Positions 23,704 through 32,722 of a stretch of DNA of 64,000 bases are shown piece by piece. The notes under the pieces are model-generated. The model worked only from the letters and a program-made list of their open reading frames with translations, did not search any database and was not told where the DNA came from. Position 1 is the first letter of the stretch, and every line of letters begins with the position of its first letter. The position numbers and the translations under genes are program-made. The stretch covers positions 113,594-177,593 of the forward strand of contig NZ_FNVF01000005.1 in NCBI RefSeq assembly GCF_900107975.1, in the 5' to 3' direction. Origin of the DNA: Paenibacillus sp. UNC499MF (GTDB taxonomy: Bacteria > Bacillota > Bacilli > Paenibacillales > NBRC-103111).

Positions 23704-24624
23704 TTACTTCGTCGGCTTGGCCGTTACCTTATAGCCGGCTTTGACGGTGACGGAGGCTTTCGCTTCGGTCATGACGGCCGGGTACATTTTGTCCGGATCG
23801 GGCTTGCGCAGCGTGTAGTAGGCTACGGCCTCCGAATCCGAAACATAGTCGACCCGGTCGATAGTGATAGCGTAGCCCGGGTTAGGCTGAAGGCCGCGGG
23901 AGAGGGTTACTTTGTTCAGTTCATCGCTCTGTTTCTCCACGATGATCCTAACGCCTTCTTCCTCGGACGGAGCTGTCGCGGGCTCCTCCGACTTGCTGTG
24001 CTTGGCGACGAATTCCATCGCGTTATAAGCCATTACCGCCGCTTCGGCGCGGGAAACGGGCTTCTTCGGGTTGAACTTCGAAGCATCGTCCAGCTTGGCG
24101 ATTTTGGTCAGGAGCAGAACTTGAATCGCGTTCATGCTGCCTGGCGTCACTTCCGCCTGATCCGCAATGTTTACGAACATGTTCACAACCGGATAAGGGC
24201 CTGTTTTCTCCACCGCAGCATGCAGCCATTCGGCGAACTGCTCCCGTGTCAGCGTCTGCTGGGGATCGATATCCCGGCCGATCGGAAGACCGTTCATAGC
24301 GGCAATGATGAACGATTCGGAGTACCAGACGTCATCCTTCGCTTTCGAGAAGCTGTCGCTTGCTTTAGGCGCGCGGATAAAGCGGATTTTGCCCAGATTC
24401 AAATCAAGTGCTTTCACGATTAATTGTACGCCCTGGGCCGCCGTCATCGATGTATTCGGTGCGAACCTGTCGCCGTCCATACCTTCAACGATTCCTTTCT
24501 CCTGCAAAGATTGAATGGCCGCCTCATCGGGGCTGCCCTTCAGATCCGAAAACGCGAAAGCCGAGGAACCGAGCGAGAACACGAGCAACGAGGCCAACAG
24601 GACGATATTCGTCATTTTTTTCAT
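23704..24624 (-). CDS. Exported SLH-like protein with a PrcB-type C-terminal domain
   Basis: A 306-residue exported protein. The signal peptide (MKKMTNIVLLASLLVFSLGS, cleavage after AFA) is followed by three SLH-like units (FSDLKGSPDEAAIQSLQEKG to about residue 205; IADQAEV and RAEAAVMAYNAME in the third), which bind secondary cell wall polymer. Residues about 225-306 (IIVEKQSDELNKVTLSRGLQ to the end) resemble the C-terminal domain of PrcB, a protein of the trepolisin protease complex. Start at 24624 has GGAGGTG seven bases upstream; longer in-frame starts lack one. It is probably a cell-wall-anchored accessory protein. Confidence 0.8.
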   Translation of the reverse strand: MKKMTNIVLLASLLVFSLGSSAFAFSDLKGSPDEAAIQSLQEKGIVEGMDGDRFAPNTSMTAAQGVQLIVKALDLNLGKIRFIRAPKASDSFSKAKDDVWYSESFIIAAMNGLPIGRDIDPQQTLTREQFAEWLHAAVEKTGPYPVVNMFVNIADQAEVTPGSMNAIQVLLLTKIAKLDDASKFNPKKPVSRAEAAVMAYNAMEFVAKHSKSEEPATAPSEEEGVRIIVEKQSDELNKVTLSRGLQPNPGYAITIDRVDYVSDSEAVAYYTLRKPDPDKMYPAVMTEAKASVTVKAGYKVTAKPTK

Positions 24625-24762
24625 AATGTTCACCTCCACTCCTTCTGACGAGCCGTTCATGCGATATGTTGCATCTCTTTTACCTATTTTAACCGATTCC
24701 ATAAATTCCTTCTATAGATAAAGGAGCGGCTTTCGACAAAAAGAATGGAGGTCTTCAGGCTG

Positions 24763-25764
24763 TTAGCGGACTCCCTTTATAACGTCGCCCTGCTTGGGCG
24801 CGGCTCCCTCCTCGAAACGGATACGGATAGACTTGGAACCGGATAAATCCGCCCCGTCCGCAACGTGAAAATGGATATGAGGCTCACTCGTATTGCCCGA
24901 GTTTCCGACACGGCCGAGAAGCTGTCCCCGTTCGATTTTGTCTCCCGGCTTTACCGCAACGGTGCCTTTTTGAAAATGGGCGAGAAAGCTGTACTCTCCC
25001 CCGCCGTGGTCGATGACCACGTGATTGCCTGCAGGATTTTTCTCGTCGGTCTTCCCGATTTCGTTATCCGGCCTGCCGTTTTCCACCTCTTTCACGATTC
25101 CGGGAGCCGGTGCCGTCACTTCCTGACCGTACGCGTAATAGCTCTCCAGCTTGCCGGGATCGCCGTTGTAACTGGAGGTTCCCTTGATTTGTACAAGGTC
25201 GTAGGCGTATCTCTGCGATTCATGCTCGTAATGATAGTTCAGAAGCACGTTTGTGCCGCCCCAGAACACCGTCCACTCTCCCCGGAAAGGAAGGGAAAAT
25301 TCCGTCCGGCTGAATGCTTCGTCCGAAGCCGGATACGTCTTCAGGGGCACGAATTGAAGCCCCCCGATGATCCCCTTGCCGTCGATAGCGGCCATCAGCC
25401 CTTTTTGCCCGGACTCGTCCGTCCATACGTAACGATCCCCGTCTCCGAGGGGCAGCTTGCTCTGCATCTTATACTCGCGGACGTCTTTGTTGAAATCCCC
25501 GGCGAGTTCGTTTAACTGCTCCAAGCTCACTTTTTTCTTGAATTCAGGGCTGAAACGGCTGTAGATCTCTTTGATTTTCCCCTGCAAAAATAGGGCCCCC
25601 AGGTTTCCCGGCTCAAACTCTGCCTCTTTCTCCGCTCCCGGCGCAGCTGCCGGGGATGCAAACGGCGAAACCGCTGAAGACGGCTCCGTTCTGCCGCAGC
25701 CGGCAAGACCCGGAAGCAGCAGCAGTACGGCGGTCATCCCCCAGATCGTCGTTCTCAGTTTCAT
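24763..25764 (-). CDS. M23 family metallopeptidase lipoprotein
   Basis: A 333-residue lipoprotein. The signal peptide ends in the lipobox LAGC (Cys23). Residues about 55-110 form a helical unit (LGALFLQGKIKEIYSRFSPE) like DUF3887. The C-terminal part is a LytM/M23 peptidase: first zinc site in GNHVVIDHGGGEYSFLAHFQ, HxH motif in SEPHIHFHV. M23 enzymes cut peptide cross-links in peptidoglycan, or, when substrates differ, Gly-rich peptides. Surface-anchored by lipid. It is transcribed on its own or with the SLH gene 138 bases downstream, and divergent from a two-component system. Confidence 0.88.
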   Translation of the reverse strand: MKLRTTIWGMTAVLLLLPGLAGCGRTEPSSAVSPFASPAAAPGAEKEAEFEPGNLGALFLQGKIKEIYSRFSPEFKKKVSLEQLNELAGDFNKDVREYKMQSKLPLGDGDRYVWTDESGQKGLMAAIDGKGIIGGLQFVPLKTYPASDEAFSRTEFSLPFRGEWTVFWGGTNVLLNYHYEHESQRYAYDLVQIKGTSSYNGDPGKLESYYAYGQEVTAPAPGIVKEVENGRPDNEIGKTDEKNPAGNHVVIDHGGGEYSFLAHFQKGTVAVKPGDKIERGQLLGRVGNSGNTSEPHIHFHVADGADLSGSKSIRIRFEEGAAPKQGDVIKGVR

Positions 25765-25913
25765 TTCTCCCTCTCCTTTACGATTGCTTAAGATCGCGGA
25801 GCCTCTTTCTCATCTGTCTGCTCCGACAAATTCAGCGTATCATGCGGACATTACCGCAGCCGAAACGCCGCATTACCGGCAGCTTATTTTCAAAGCTCCT
25901 TTTTCCCAGAATC

Positions 25914-25968
25914 GTTAAGATTCCGTTAAGGCGGTGTTTCAGACGGGTTCACCCGATCGTGATATGAT
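25914..25968 (+). promoter_or_regulatory. Candidate autoregulatory promoter of the 26003 response regulator
   Basis: GTTAAG occurs at 25914-25919 and 25925-25930, exactly 11 bases apart, the spacing that OmpR/PhoP-type regulators prefer. A -10-like TATGAT follows at 25963-25968, 35 bases before the start codon. The -35 is weak, as expected of an activated promoter. Confidence 0.55.
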
Positions 25969-26002
25969 AAGCAATAAGAATGGAATAGAGGAGCGGTTTC
26001 CT

Positions 26003-26761
26003 ATGAAAGAAGCCCGGCTGCTGATCGTCGACGACGAACCGGCTCTCTTGCATATGCTGGAGAAAGTTCTTGCCAAAGAAGGTTTTACAAAGATCGATAC
26101 GGTCTCAACCGCCGAAGAGGCCCTGGAGGCTTGCAAACGGCTAACCTATGATCTGATTGTTCTGGATGTCATGCTCCCCGGTAAAAGCGGCTTCGATATT
26201 TGTCCGCTGCTGCGGGCCGAAACGGATGCGCCGATTCTTTTTCTGACCGCCAGGGACTCGGACCTCGATAAACTGACCGGTTTCGCTCTGGGGGGAGACG
26301 ATTATGTGACGAAGCCGTTCAATCCTCTGGAAGTAGCGGCACGCATCAAAGCCCGCTTGAGACGAGATCTCCGCACCGCGCCGGATGCCGGAAGTCCAAA
26401 AGCCGGCGACGGAGCGGCGGAAGAAGCTTCCGAACACTACGACTACGGGCGCTTTCAGGTTCATGTGCAGGCCGGGGAACTCCTTGTGAAGGATCAAAGT
26501 CTGGCGTGTCCGGCACTCGTGTTTCAGCTGCTTGTTTTTTTGTGCCGCCATCCGAACCGGATTTTCAGCAAGCAGCAGCTCTATGAGCAGGTTTGGGGAA
26601 CGGACAGCTACGGAGACGACAATACCGTCATGGTGCATATTCACCGCATACGAGAACGGATCGAAGAGAATCCCGGAGACCCCCGTTTTCTCGTAACGGT
26701 GCGCGGACTCGGCTACAAGCTTGTGCGGCCGCCGGCCCCGCAGGAGGTGCACGTACCGTGA
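26003..26761 (+). CDS. OmpR family response regulator
   Basis: A 252-residue regulator. The receiver has the acidic pair DDE at 10-12, phospho-acceptor Asp55 in IVLDVMLPG and the GGDDYVTKPFNPLEV end. An acidic/Ala linker (about 128-148) leads to the winged helix (PALVFQLLVFLCRHPNRIFS, DDNTVMVHIHRIRERIEENP). It belongs to the YycF/PhoP-like group with an unknown stimulus. Start at 26003 has GAGGAG eight bases upstream. The stop overlaps the kinase GTG by four bases (GTGA). Confidence 0.93.
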   Translation: MKEARLLIVDDEPALLHMLEKVLAKEGFTKIDTVSTAEEALEACKRLTYDLIVLDVMLPGKSGFDICPLLRAETDAPILFLTARDSDLDKLTGFALGGDDYVTKPFNPLEVAARIKARLRRDLRTAPDAGSPKAGDGAAEEASEHYDYGRFQVHVQAGELLVKDQSLACPALVFQLLVFLCRHPNRIFSKQQLYEQVWGTDSYGDDNTVMVHIHRIRERIEENPGDPRFLVTVRGLGYKLVRPPAPQEVHVP

Positions 26762-28506
26762 CGGTCCGAAAACGGCTGATTCTCCGTTTTGTCATTCAGC
26801 TTGTGACCGTGAGCGGTTGTATTCTGCTGCTGATCGGCGGAGCCGTCGCCTATATGTTCAAGGGTATGGAGAAGCTGGAAATGAACCGCGATTTCAGCAA
26901 AGCCGGCATGTCCAAGCTCGTCCAAACGGTGCGGACGGAGAACGGGGAGCTGATCTTCGACGAGGCTCTGCTGGACAAAGCGCTGCGGTCCGGCGGCTGG
27001 CTGCAGGCGGTGGACGAAACCGGAGCGGTTATCCGGTCTTACGGGACGCCCGCCGACGTTCCGGCCCGGTACGAGCCCGGGCAATTTATGGATTACTGGA
27101 TGGGGAACAAGCCCTTCCCCTACTCCCTTTTTCTCTGGATCGAAGAAAAAGACGGCCGGACCTACACGCTGCTCTACGGAAAACGCAGCGCCGAAAATGT
27201 CCTGCTGGACGAGATTCTCGCCGCAGGTCCGCCCGGGGACAAGCAGCCGGAGATACCCGCGTCCGTCCGGGAAAAGCTGGACCGGACCGGCGCCGTTCTT
27301 CAGCTGCTTGACCGCAGCGGAAGCGAGCTTGCTTCGTATAACCGGCCGGATTCGATCCCCGCGGTCTATACGCTGCAGGATCTGGCGCTCCGCCGCCAGT
27401 ACAGCGAGCGCTACGGGTACGCCTCCGCTTCGCGCAGCCTGGAGGATGGCCGCACCTGGGTCGCGCATGTTCCCTCGCGCGGCGCGGAGCCGGACGTTTT
27501 CCCCGCTACGGAGGCGCAGGTTATGCTCACGGCATTCGCCGGCCTCGCCGCCGGAATGCTCGTGCTGCTCGTCGGAGCGGCGTTCTGGTACGGCCACCGC
27601 TTCGGTACCCCGATCGTGCATATTCTCGCGTGGCTGCACCGGCTCAGCCGGGGTGAATACACGGAGCCGGGCGGTGCGGAAGGAAGATCGGGCAGCCGGC
27701 GCAGGGACGGGCGCCTCAAGCGGCGCTACCGTCTTTACGGCGATGTGATGCAGTCGATGCAGCATCTGTCGGGCGCTTTAAGCTCCGCCGAGGAAGCCCG
27801 TGAGCGTCTGGAGCGGACGCGGGACGAATGGATCTCCGGCATCTCGCACGATCTGAAGACGCCGCTCGCGTCCATCAAAGGGTACGCCCATATGCTCGAA
27901 ACGCCCCATTATACATGGACGGAGCGGGAAATACGGGAATTCGCCGCCATCATCAAAGATAAGGCGGATTTTATGGATGAGCTGATCGGCGATCTCAGTT
28001 TCACTTTCCGCCTCAGCAACGACGAACGGCCCCAAAGCGCGGAACAAACCGAGCTCAACGAATTCGTGCGCCGCTGTATTCTCGGCGTCGTGAACGATGC
28101 CGAGTTCGCCCACGCCAACGTGTCGTTCGAGCCGGAAGAGGAGGCGCTTGTCCGCTCTGTCGACCGGCAGGCTCTCCGCCGTATCCTCGACAACCTCGTT
28201 GCCAACGCCGTGCGCCATAATCCTCCGTCCACACAAATTCGGGTGCTCCTTCGGAAAGCGCCCGAGGGGACCGCTTCCCCGCCGGGAGGTTTTCTCCTGC
28301 GTGTGGAAGATAACGGAGTCGGCATGGACAAGCAGACCCTGGCTAAGCTTTTCGACCGTTATTACCGGGGAACGAACACGGAGGGCACCACACGAGGGAC
28401 CGGACTTGGCATGGCAATCGCCAGGCAGCTGGCTTTGCGGCTCGGCGGCTCCATTACAGCGGAAAGCGAACCGGGACGAGGGACGGCCGTAACCGTGACG
28501 CTGTAG
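26758..28506 (+). CDS. Sensor histidine kinase with a large extracytoplasmic domain
   Basis: A 582-residue kinase. TM1 (about 8-32) and TM2 (about 255-278) enclose an extracytoplasmic domain of about 220 residues with two similar halves (LLDKALRSGGWLQAVDETGA and VREKLDRTGAVLQLLDRSGS), suggesting a double sensor fold. A HAMP-like stretch and a basic insert (GRSGSRRRDGRLKRRYR) precede the dimerisation domain. Phospho-acceptor His364 is in ISHDLKTPLAS; the N box is LDNLVANAVRHNPP, G boxes are VEDNGVGMD and GTGLGMAIARQ. GTG start with GGAGGTG upstream. Signals to the regulator it overlaps; it ends before a strong terminator. Confidence 0.92.
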   Translation: MTVRKRLILRFVIQLVTVSGCILLLIGGAVAYMFKGMEKLEMNRDFSKAGMSKLVQTVRTENGELIFDEALLDKALRSGGWLQAVDETGAVIRSYGTPADVPARYEPGQFMDYWMGNKPFPYSLFLWIEEKDGRTYTLLYGKRSAENVLLDEILAAGPPGDKQPEIPASVREKLDRTGAVLQLLDRSGSELASYNRPDSIPAVYTLQDLALRRQYSERYGYASASRSLEDGRTWVAHVPSRGAEPDVFPATEAQVMLTAFAGLAAGMLVLLVGAAFWYGHRFGTPIVHILAWLHRLSRGEYTEPGGAEGRSGSRRRDGRLKRRYRLYGDVMQSMQHLSGALSSAEEARERLERTRDEWISGISHDLKTPLASIKGYAHMLETPHYTWTEREIREFAAIIKDKADFMDELIGDLSFTFRLSNDERPQSAEQTELNEFVRRCILGVVNDAEFAHANVSFEPEEEALVRSVDRQALRRILDNLVANAVRHNPPSTQIRVLLRKAPEGTASPPGGFLLRVEDNGVGMDKQTLAKLFDRYYRGTNTEGTTRGTGLGMAIARQLALRLGGSITAESEPGRGTAVTVTL

Positions 28507-28707
28507 AAGCGGCAGTCACGGTTACGGCTGCGGGAACGCGACTGGGGCGCAGACGGACGGCGCAGGACCGCGGGCGCGGAGCGGCCGCCGAGCGTCACGC
28601 CGGGGGCCTGTGGCGGCATGCCTGCGGCTCCCGCATCGGCGGCGGTACGCAGGCGGGCGACCGCCGACGCGCGGGCCGCTGACGCCGCTGCCTGCCGCGC
28701 GGCAGGC

Positions 28708-28765
28708 AAAAAAGCCTCTGACAGATGATGCGTATTCCACGCACCGGTCTGTCAGAGGCTTTTTT
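28708..28765. terminator. Strong bidirectional terminator
   Basis: A-run 28708-28713, stem GCCTCTGACA (28714-28723) with TGTCAGAGGC (28750-28759), T-run 28760-28765. It separates the convergent kinase and permease genes. A second GC-rich dyad sits just before it at 28691-28706. Confidence 0.9.
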
Positions 28766-28783
28766 ACATATGAACGGTTACCG

Positions 28784-30094
28784 TTACACCGTCTCCGAGG
28801 TTTCTTTTTTACGCGCGGACCGTTCCCGGTAGAGAAAAAGCTGCTCCAGGACGATGCAGACGAGCATCCCCAGCACGAGCCCGTTGTTGGCTACGGTGCG
28901 GACCAGGCCCGGAAGCTGGGCGATCGCCGAAGCGGGAACAAATAAGCTTCCGATACCGATCATGAGCGATACCCCGATAATAAAGTAATCGCGGTCTCCG
29001 CCTTTAAGCGAATGGTATTCGCGCAGCGCAAGGCCGATCATCGATGCGAACGGCACGAAAATGACCGCGTAGCCCACCGGCATCGGCAGAGAGGTGAAGA
29101 TAGCCGTGACCGGCGGAAACAGGCTGATCAGCACCATGCCGGCGGAAGCCAGCACGAACGGCAGACGCTGAACCAGCCCTGTCGTCAGTATGAAGCCGGC
29201 GGTTCCCGAAATGGGCACGCAGCCCATCGCGGAAAACAAACCGCCGAGCGCCGTCGAGACGCCCATCATCAGACTGGTGCGGTTGTAGTTCACGGGGGGT
29301 GCGGCCGCAGTTTTATCGGCGGACACTTTTTCCACGACCTGAATGCTGGCAATGAGGTTCGCGAGCAGCAGCAGGCCGATCAGAACGGACGTCGGCAGGA
29401 TGCCCGCGTCCCACTGCGGCAGGCCCCACTCGAAAATCCCCGGCAGGGCGAACGCCGAAGCCGAAGCCGGTACGTCCGGCGCGATACCCAGCAGCATAAA
29501 CAGGACCCAGCCCGTCAGCAGCGAAAGCAAAATCGAGTAATTCCGGAGAAACCGGCTGCGGGTCCTCGGCAGGAGCATCGAAAGCAGAAGCACGGCGAAA
29601 GCCGGCAGGGCAACCCGCGAATCCACGGCATCCTGCAGATAGCCGATTCCAAGCAGTCCTTTCATAAAAGAGCCGCTGAGCTGGGCGACCAGGATCAGCA
29701 GATACGTGCCTGTAACAAGCGGCGTGAAGAGCCTGCGGATTTTTCCGATCCACCCCAGGGCACCGAGCAGCAGAAACAGCGCCCCCGTCAAAAGCATGCC
29801 CATTTCAAGCTGGCGAAGACCGTCCGCGAGCGCCAAGGCACCCGAAGAAATCAGGCCCGCGTACACAACGAAAATACCCCACCACAGGCCGGCGGGGCCT
29901 TCCATCATCGGCAGTTTGTGGCCGAAAAGCGTTTGCAGCAGGGCGGAGACGCCGATCAGCAGAAAAGTCCGCTGCATAAAAGTCGCGATATCCGCGGGTG
30001 GCAGGTGCAGCGCATTGCCTACGGCAAGCGGAGCGACCAGGCTTCCGGCCAGAATAAAGGCCAGCCACTGAATCGTAGAAAAAAACAATTTCAT
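28784..30094 (-). CDS. NCS2 family purine/pyrimidine permease
   Basis: A 436-residue polytopic membrane protein (12-14 TM helices). It has the family pattern of nucleobase:cation symporters 2: LAPLAVGNAL near the start, LPMMEGPAGLWWGIFVVYAG (the short strand/Q-E substrate region) and the GCVPISGTAGFILTTGL and PPVTAIFTSLPMPVGYAVIF segments. It resembles Bacillus YwdJ-type permeases more than PbuX or UraA. The transported base is not clear. AAGGAG lies ten bases before the start. No purine riboswitch or certain PurR box was found upstream. Confidence 0.85.
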   Translation of the reverse strand: MKLFFSTIQWLAFILAGSLVAPLAVGNALHLPPADIATFMQRTFLLIGVSALLQTLFGHKLPMMEGPAGLWWGIFVVYAGLISSGALALADGLRQLEMGMLLTGALFLLLGALGWIGKIRRLFTPLVTGTYLLILVAQLSGSFMKGLLGIGYLQDAVDSRVALPAFAVLLLSMLLPRTRSRFLRNYSILLSLLTGWVLFMLLGIAPDVPASASAFALPGIFEWGLPQWDAGILPTSVLIGLLLLANLIASIQVVEKVSADKTAAAPPVNYNRTSLMMGVSTALGGLFSAMGCVPISGTAGFILTTGLVQRLPFVLASAGMVLISLFPPVTAIFTSLPMPVGYAVIFVPFASMIGLALREYHSLKGGDRDYFIIGVSLMIGIGSLFVPASAIAQLPGLVRTVANNGLVLGMLVCIVLEQLFLYRERSARKKETSETV

Positions 30095-30298
30095 CGGAAC
30101 AAGACTCCTTGTCGGACTCGACTATAAACAAATCTTTACAGTCTTAAGATATGTTAAAAAAATAATCATATCCCACACGAACAAAGTTTGGCAAGAAATC
30201 CGGAAAAATCTTTTACCGGATACCGACCGCGTCCGTCTGCTTAACTCACGTCAAACAGAGCCTCTCCTGCAATAAAATTTTTAAGAGAGATTAGCCGA

Positions 30299-30349
30299 TT
30301 GACAGAGGGGGCTTCTATGGAGTAAATTATATTTAGTACCTGGTACTAA
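30299..30349 (+). promoter_or_regulatory. fabH promoter overlapped by a FapR operator
   Basis: TTGACA (30299-30304), 18 bases, TAAATT (30323-30328); immediately downstream TTAGTACCTGGTACTAA (30333-30349) is a perfect 17-base dyad identical to the published FapR consensus. It overlaps the expected transcription start. FapR represses fatty-acid synthesis genes and is released by malonyl-CoA. Confidence 0.92.
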
Positions 30350-30380
30350 TATCAACTACCATATTCGATGAGGTGAGCGT

Positions 30381-31364
30381 ATGAACTCGAAAGCAAGAAT
30401 TTCCGCGGTGGGCAGCTATGTTCCCGAAAAAAGATTAACGAACTCCGATCTGGAGCGCCTGGTGGAAACGAACGACGAATGGATCGTGCAAAGGACCGGC
30501 ATGCGGGAAAGACGGATCGCCGCTCCCGGAGAATATACGAGTCATATGTGCATCTCCGCCATCGATAACATGATCGCCGAATACGGGGTTGCTCTGGAAG
30601 ATGTGGATCTTATCCTGACGGCGACCAACACGCCGGATCTCCCTTTTCCGACGGTATCCTGTCTCGTACAGGCGCACTTCGGCATCCCGTCAACGGGCGC
30701 TCTTGACCTTAACGCGACCTGCGCGGGCTTCGTTTACGCGCTTCATACAGCGAACGCTTTTATAACGGCGGGCCTGCACCGCAAAATTCTCGTGCTCGGC
30801 GCCGATCACATGTCGGCCATTACCGATTATACGGACCGTACCACGTGCATTCTGCTCGGCGACGGTGCCGGAGCCGCTCTTGTTGAGGCGGCACCCGGCG
30901 ATGCTCCCGGCGCATTCCTCGGGCATCATCTGGGCTCGGACGGTACGGGCGGCGTGCATTTGTACCGCACCGGATTGGCGGACCGGATCGGAGAGAAAGC
31001 TCTGGACGGTGCGGGAAAGCTTGTCCAAAACGGCCGGGAAGTGTACAAATTCGCGGTCGGTACCGTCCCCAAAGGGGTAAGCGCTCTGCTGGATTCGGCC
31101 GGCATGACGATGTCCGGAGTAGACTGGTTTATTCCGCACAGCGCCAATCTGCGCATTATCGAATCCCTCTGCGAGCGCATGGATTTCCCTGTCGAGAAGA
31201 CACTGTACAGCCTGGAGTACTACGGTAATACATCTGCGGCCACCATTCCGCTCTCGCTTCATATGGGACTTAAGGAAGGCAAAATCAAGCCGGGCGATCT
31301 GCTTCTGCTCTACGGCTTCGGCGGCGGACTCGTCCACGGGGGGCTGCTGGTGCGCTGGGGATAA
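30381..31364 (+). CDS. fabH: Beta-ketoacyl-ACP synthase III (FabHB-like)
   Basis: A 327-residue FabH. The catalytic triad is complete: Cys114 in ATCAGFVYAL, His253 in PHSANLRIIES, Asn283 in YYGNTSAATIP. The HSAN form, not HQAN, matches FabHB (YhfB) of B. subtilis better than FabHA. It condenses acyl-CoA primers with malonyl-ACP to begin fatty-acid chains; FabHB-type enzymes accept branched primers. GAGGTG lies before the ATG and a FapR box controls it. It is a single gene here, without fabF, which is a common arrangement for the second copy. Confidence 0.95.
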   Translation: MNSKARISAVGSYVPEKRLTNSDLERLVETNDEWIVQRTGMRERRIAAPGEYTSHMCISAIDNMIAEYGVALEDVDLILTATNTPDLPFPTVSCLVQAHFGIPSTGALDLNATCAGFVYALHTANAFITAGLHRKILVLGADHMSAITDYTDRTTCILLGDGAGAALVEAAPGDAPGAFLGHHLGSDGTGGVHLYRTGLADRIGEKALDGAGKLVQNGREVYKFAVGTVPKGVSALLDSAGMTMSGVDWFIPHSANLRIIESLCERMDFPVEKTLYSLEYYGNTSAATIPLSLHMGLKEGKIKPGDLLLLYGFGGGLVHGGLLVRWG

Positions 31365-31424
31365 ACCACCGCGCCTGCACTTGCACCCGCACCGACCCGG
31401 CACCGGCTCAGGGCGCCGGCTTCC

Positions 31425-31883
31425 TCAGCCGGACTCAGCCGGCCGGTCCGGAAGACGGCGCCCCGCGGCGTTCCCGCCGGGCTCTTCCGCGCCGGGGCTG
31501 GCGTACGCCGTGCCGGAGCGGACCTGCGCCCGCGTGTTCAGCCACGGCTTCGCGGCGGTCTTCGACCGGCGGCGGCGCGGCGGAAGCAGCAGGTCTATTT
31601 TGCGCTGCAGCACAAAATGATAGGCGGCCAGCGTCTGGAGAAGCCCACTGACCGGCGAACCGGGCCCTTGGCCTCCGGGCAACGCCTCCGGAGAAAGCAG
31701 CAGGTCGGCGGGCTGACTCCCGCCCGCCGTACCCGCTTCTCCCCAGGAAGAGCCCGCAGCCGTAGCATCGGTTCCCGGCATTGCGGCGGCGGCCTCGGTT
31801 ATACGCATCATCGCCCGCTGGCTGCGGGCGAGAGCCTGCAGCATTTCGAGCTTCCAGGCCTCTTCCGTCAGACGCGGGTTCAT
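31425..31883 (-). CDS. Protein of unknown function, Ala/Gly-rich with a basic segment
   Basis: A 152-residue protein. The first 35 residues are helical and amphipathic (EEAWKLEMLQALARSQRAMM), the middle is low-complexity (Gly, Ala, Ser, Pro), then a second helix (LLQTLAAYHFVLQRKIDLLL) leads to PPRRRRSKTAAK and a polar tail. I do not recognise a family. The ATG overlaps the stop of the next upstream gene (ATGA), so the three minus-strand genes 32388-32678, 31880-32278 and this one are likely one operon. The basic segment is like the polycationic tails of other proteins in this cluster. Possibly a spore-surface structural protein; that is inference from the neighbourhood. Confidence 0.6.
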   Translation of the reverse strand: MNPRLTEEAWKLEMLQALARSQRAMMRITEAAAAMPGTDATAAGSSWGEAGTAGGSQPADLLLSPEALPGGQGPGSPVSGLLQTLAAYHFVLQRKIDLLLPPRRRRSKTAAKPWLNTRAQVRSGTAYASPGAEEPGGNAAGRRLPDRPAESG

Positions 31884-32278
31884 TTGTTCCCGCCTCCGAG
31901 CAGCTCGGAGTAATCGCCAAGACCTCCGCCCTGATTTTCCTGTTCCCCGATTACAATCTGCAGATGTCTGCCAAGCGATTGTTCCATCCTCGTCATCGCT
32001 TCAATCAGCTCAATCAAACCGTCATGAACTTCCAGCGGCTGCTGCACCTGATCCTGATGTGTGGCAAACTGCCGCGCGGTCAGATGACTGCATATCCAGG
32101 CCTTCGATTTCTCGGCTTCCGCCGCTTTCGCTTCCAGTATCGACGCGATGCTCACCTGCATTTGCGCCACGGACTGGAGAATCCGTACATAGGAGACTTC
32201 CCTGCTCACAAGCTCCGCCCGCCTTTCTTTCTTTTCTTGCCTTGCGTAATCCGTCCTGCCCGGCTTCCCGTTCCGCAC
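31880..32278 (-). CDS. Helical protein of unknown function
   Basis: A protein of up to 132 residues, almost wholly helical after a very basic start (RQEKKERRAELVSREV). The core SVAQMQVSIASILEAKAAEA and LIELIEAMTRMEQSLGRHLQ suggests a coiled-coil or four-helix arrangement. The true start is uncertain: GTG at 32278 has only a weak RBS, and an internal GTG at about 32209 (VSREVSYVRIL) has GGAG close by. It overlaps the following gene by four bases. No family is recognised. It belongs with the 32388-32678 gene in an operon at the border of the glycosyltransferase cluster. Confidence 0.6.
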   Translation of the reverse strand: MRNGKPGRTDYARQEKKERRAELVSREVSYVRILQSVAQMQVSIASILEAKAAEAEKSKAWICSHLTARQFATHQDQVQQPLEVHDGLIELIEAMTRMEQSLGRHLQIVIGEQENQGGGLGDYSELLGGGNK

Positions 32279-32387
32279 GTCCGGCCATCAGCACCCGCTT
32301 CCGGCCCCCGCATGAGTCTTCATCTTCCGATATCCGCTCACGGCATCCGTTTTTCAACTTAAGTTTAAGACTCCCGTCTATCCGGTG

Positions 32388-32678
32388 TTATTCGTTTTCT
32401 TCGCTGTTTTCCAATTCCTTCACGGCAAGCCCGAGATTGGTCGCCAGCGCTTCTTCCAGATCCGCGAGCGAGGACAAGTAACTCGTTACATTCCGCGTCA
32501 CGTTAACCGACTGGTTGAGAAGCGTTTCGATATCCCCGAATGCCGGGTTTTCATCCGGAATTTGACCGATCAGTCCCGCCATATGCGCGGCTACCTCGCT
32601 TTTATAATGAAGAATTTTGGCAAGCTCCAAATGGGATCTGGAAATATGTCTCACCAGCGTGTCTTTTTCGCGCTCCAT
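32388..32678 (-). CDS. Small helical protein of unknown function
   Basis: A 96-residue protein with AAGGAGGTG just before its ATG. It is predicted fully helical, with heptad-like spacing (HISRSHLELAKILHYKSEVA, NVTRNVTSYLSSLADLEEAL). Proteins like this occur beside spore-surface glycosyltransferase clusters in Paenibacillus, as far as I remember, under uninformative names. It is the first gene of a three-gene run and has a sigma-K-like promoter upstream. The set 96, 132 and 152 residues all being helical suggests that they interact. Function unknown. Confidence 0.7.
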   Translation of the reverse strand: MEREKDTLVRHISRSHLELAKILHYKSEVAAHMAGLIGQIPDENPAFGDIETLLNQSVNVTRNVTSYLSSLADLEEALATNLGLAVKELENSEENE

Positions 32679-32722
32679 CCCGCACCTCCTTCCCCCTGCA
32701 CCGTCCTGGTTTCTTTATTCAA

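Noticed and set aside
30130..30200. PurR box or purine riboswitch in front of the NCS2 permease
   Set aside because: ACACGAACAAAG is close to one PurBox half, but there is no second inverted copy at the right distance and no riboswitch core.
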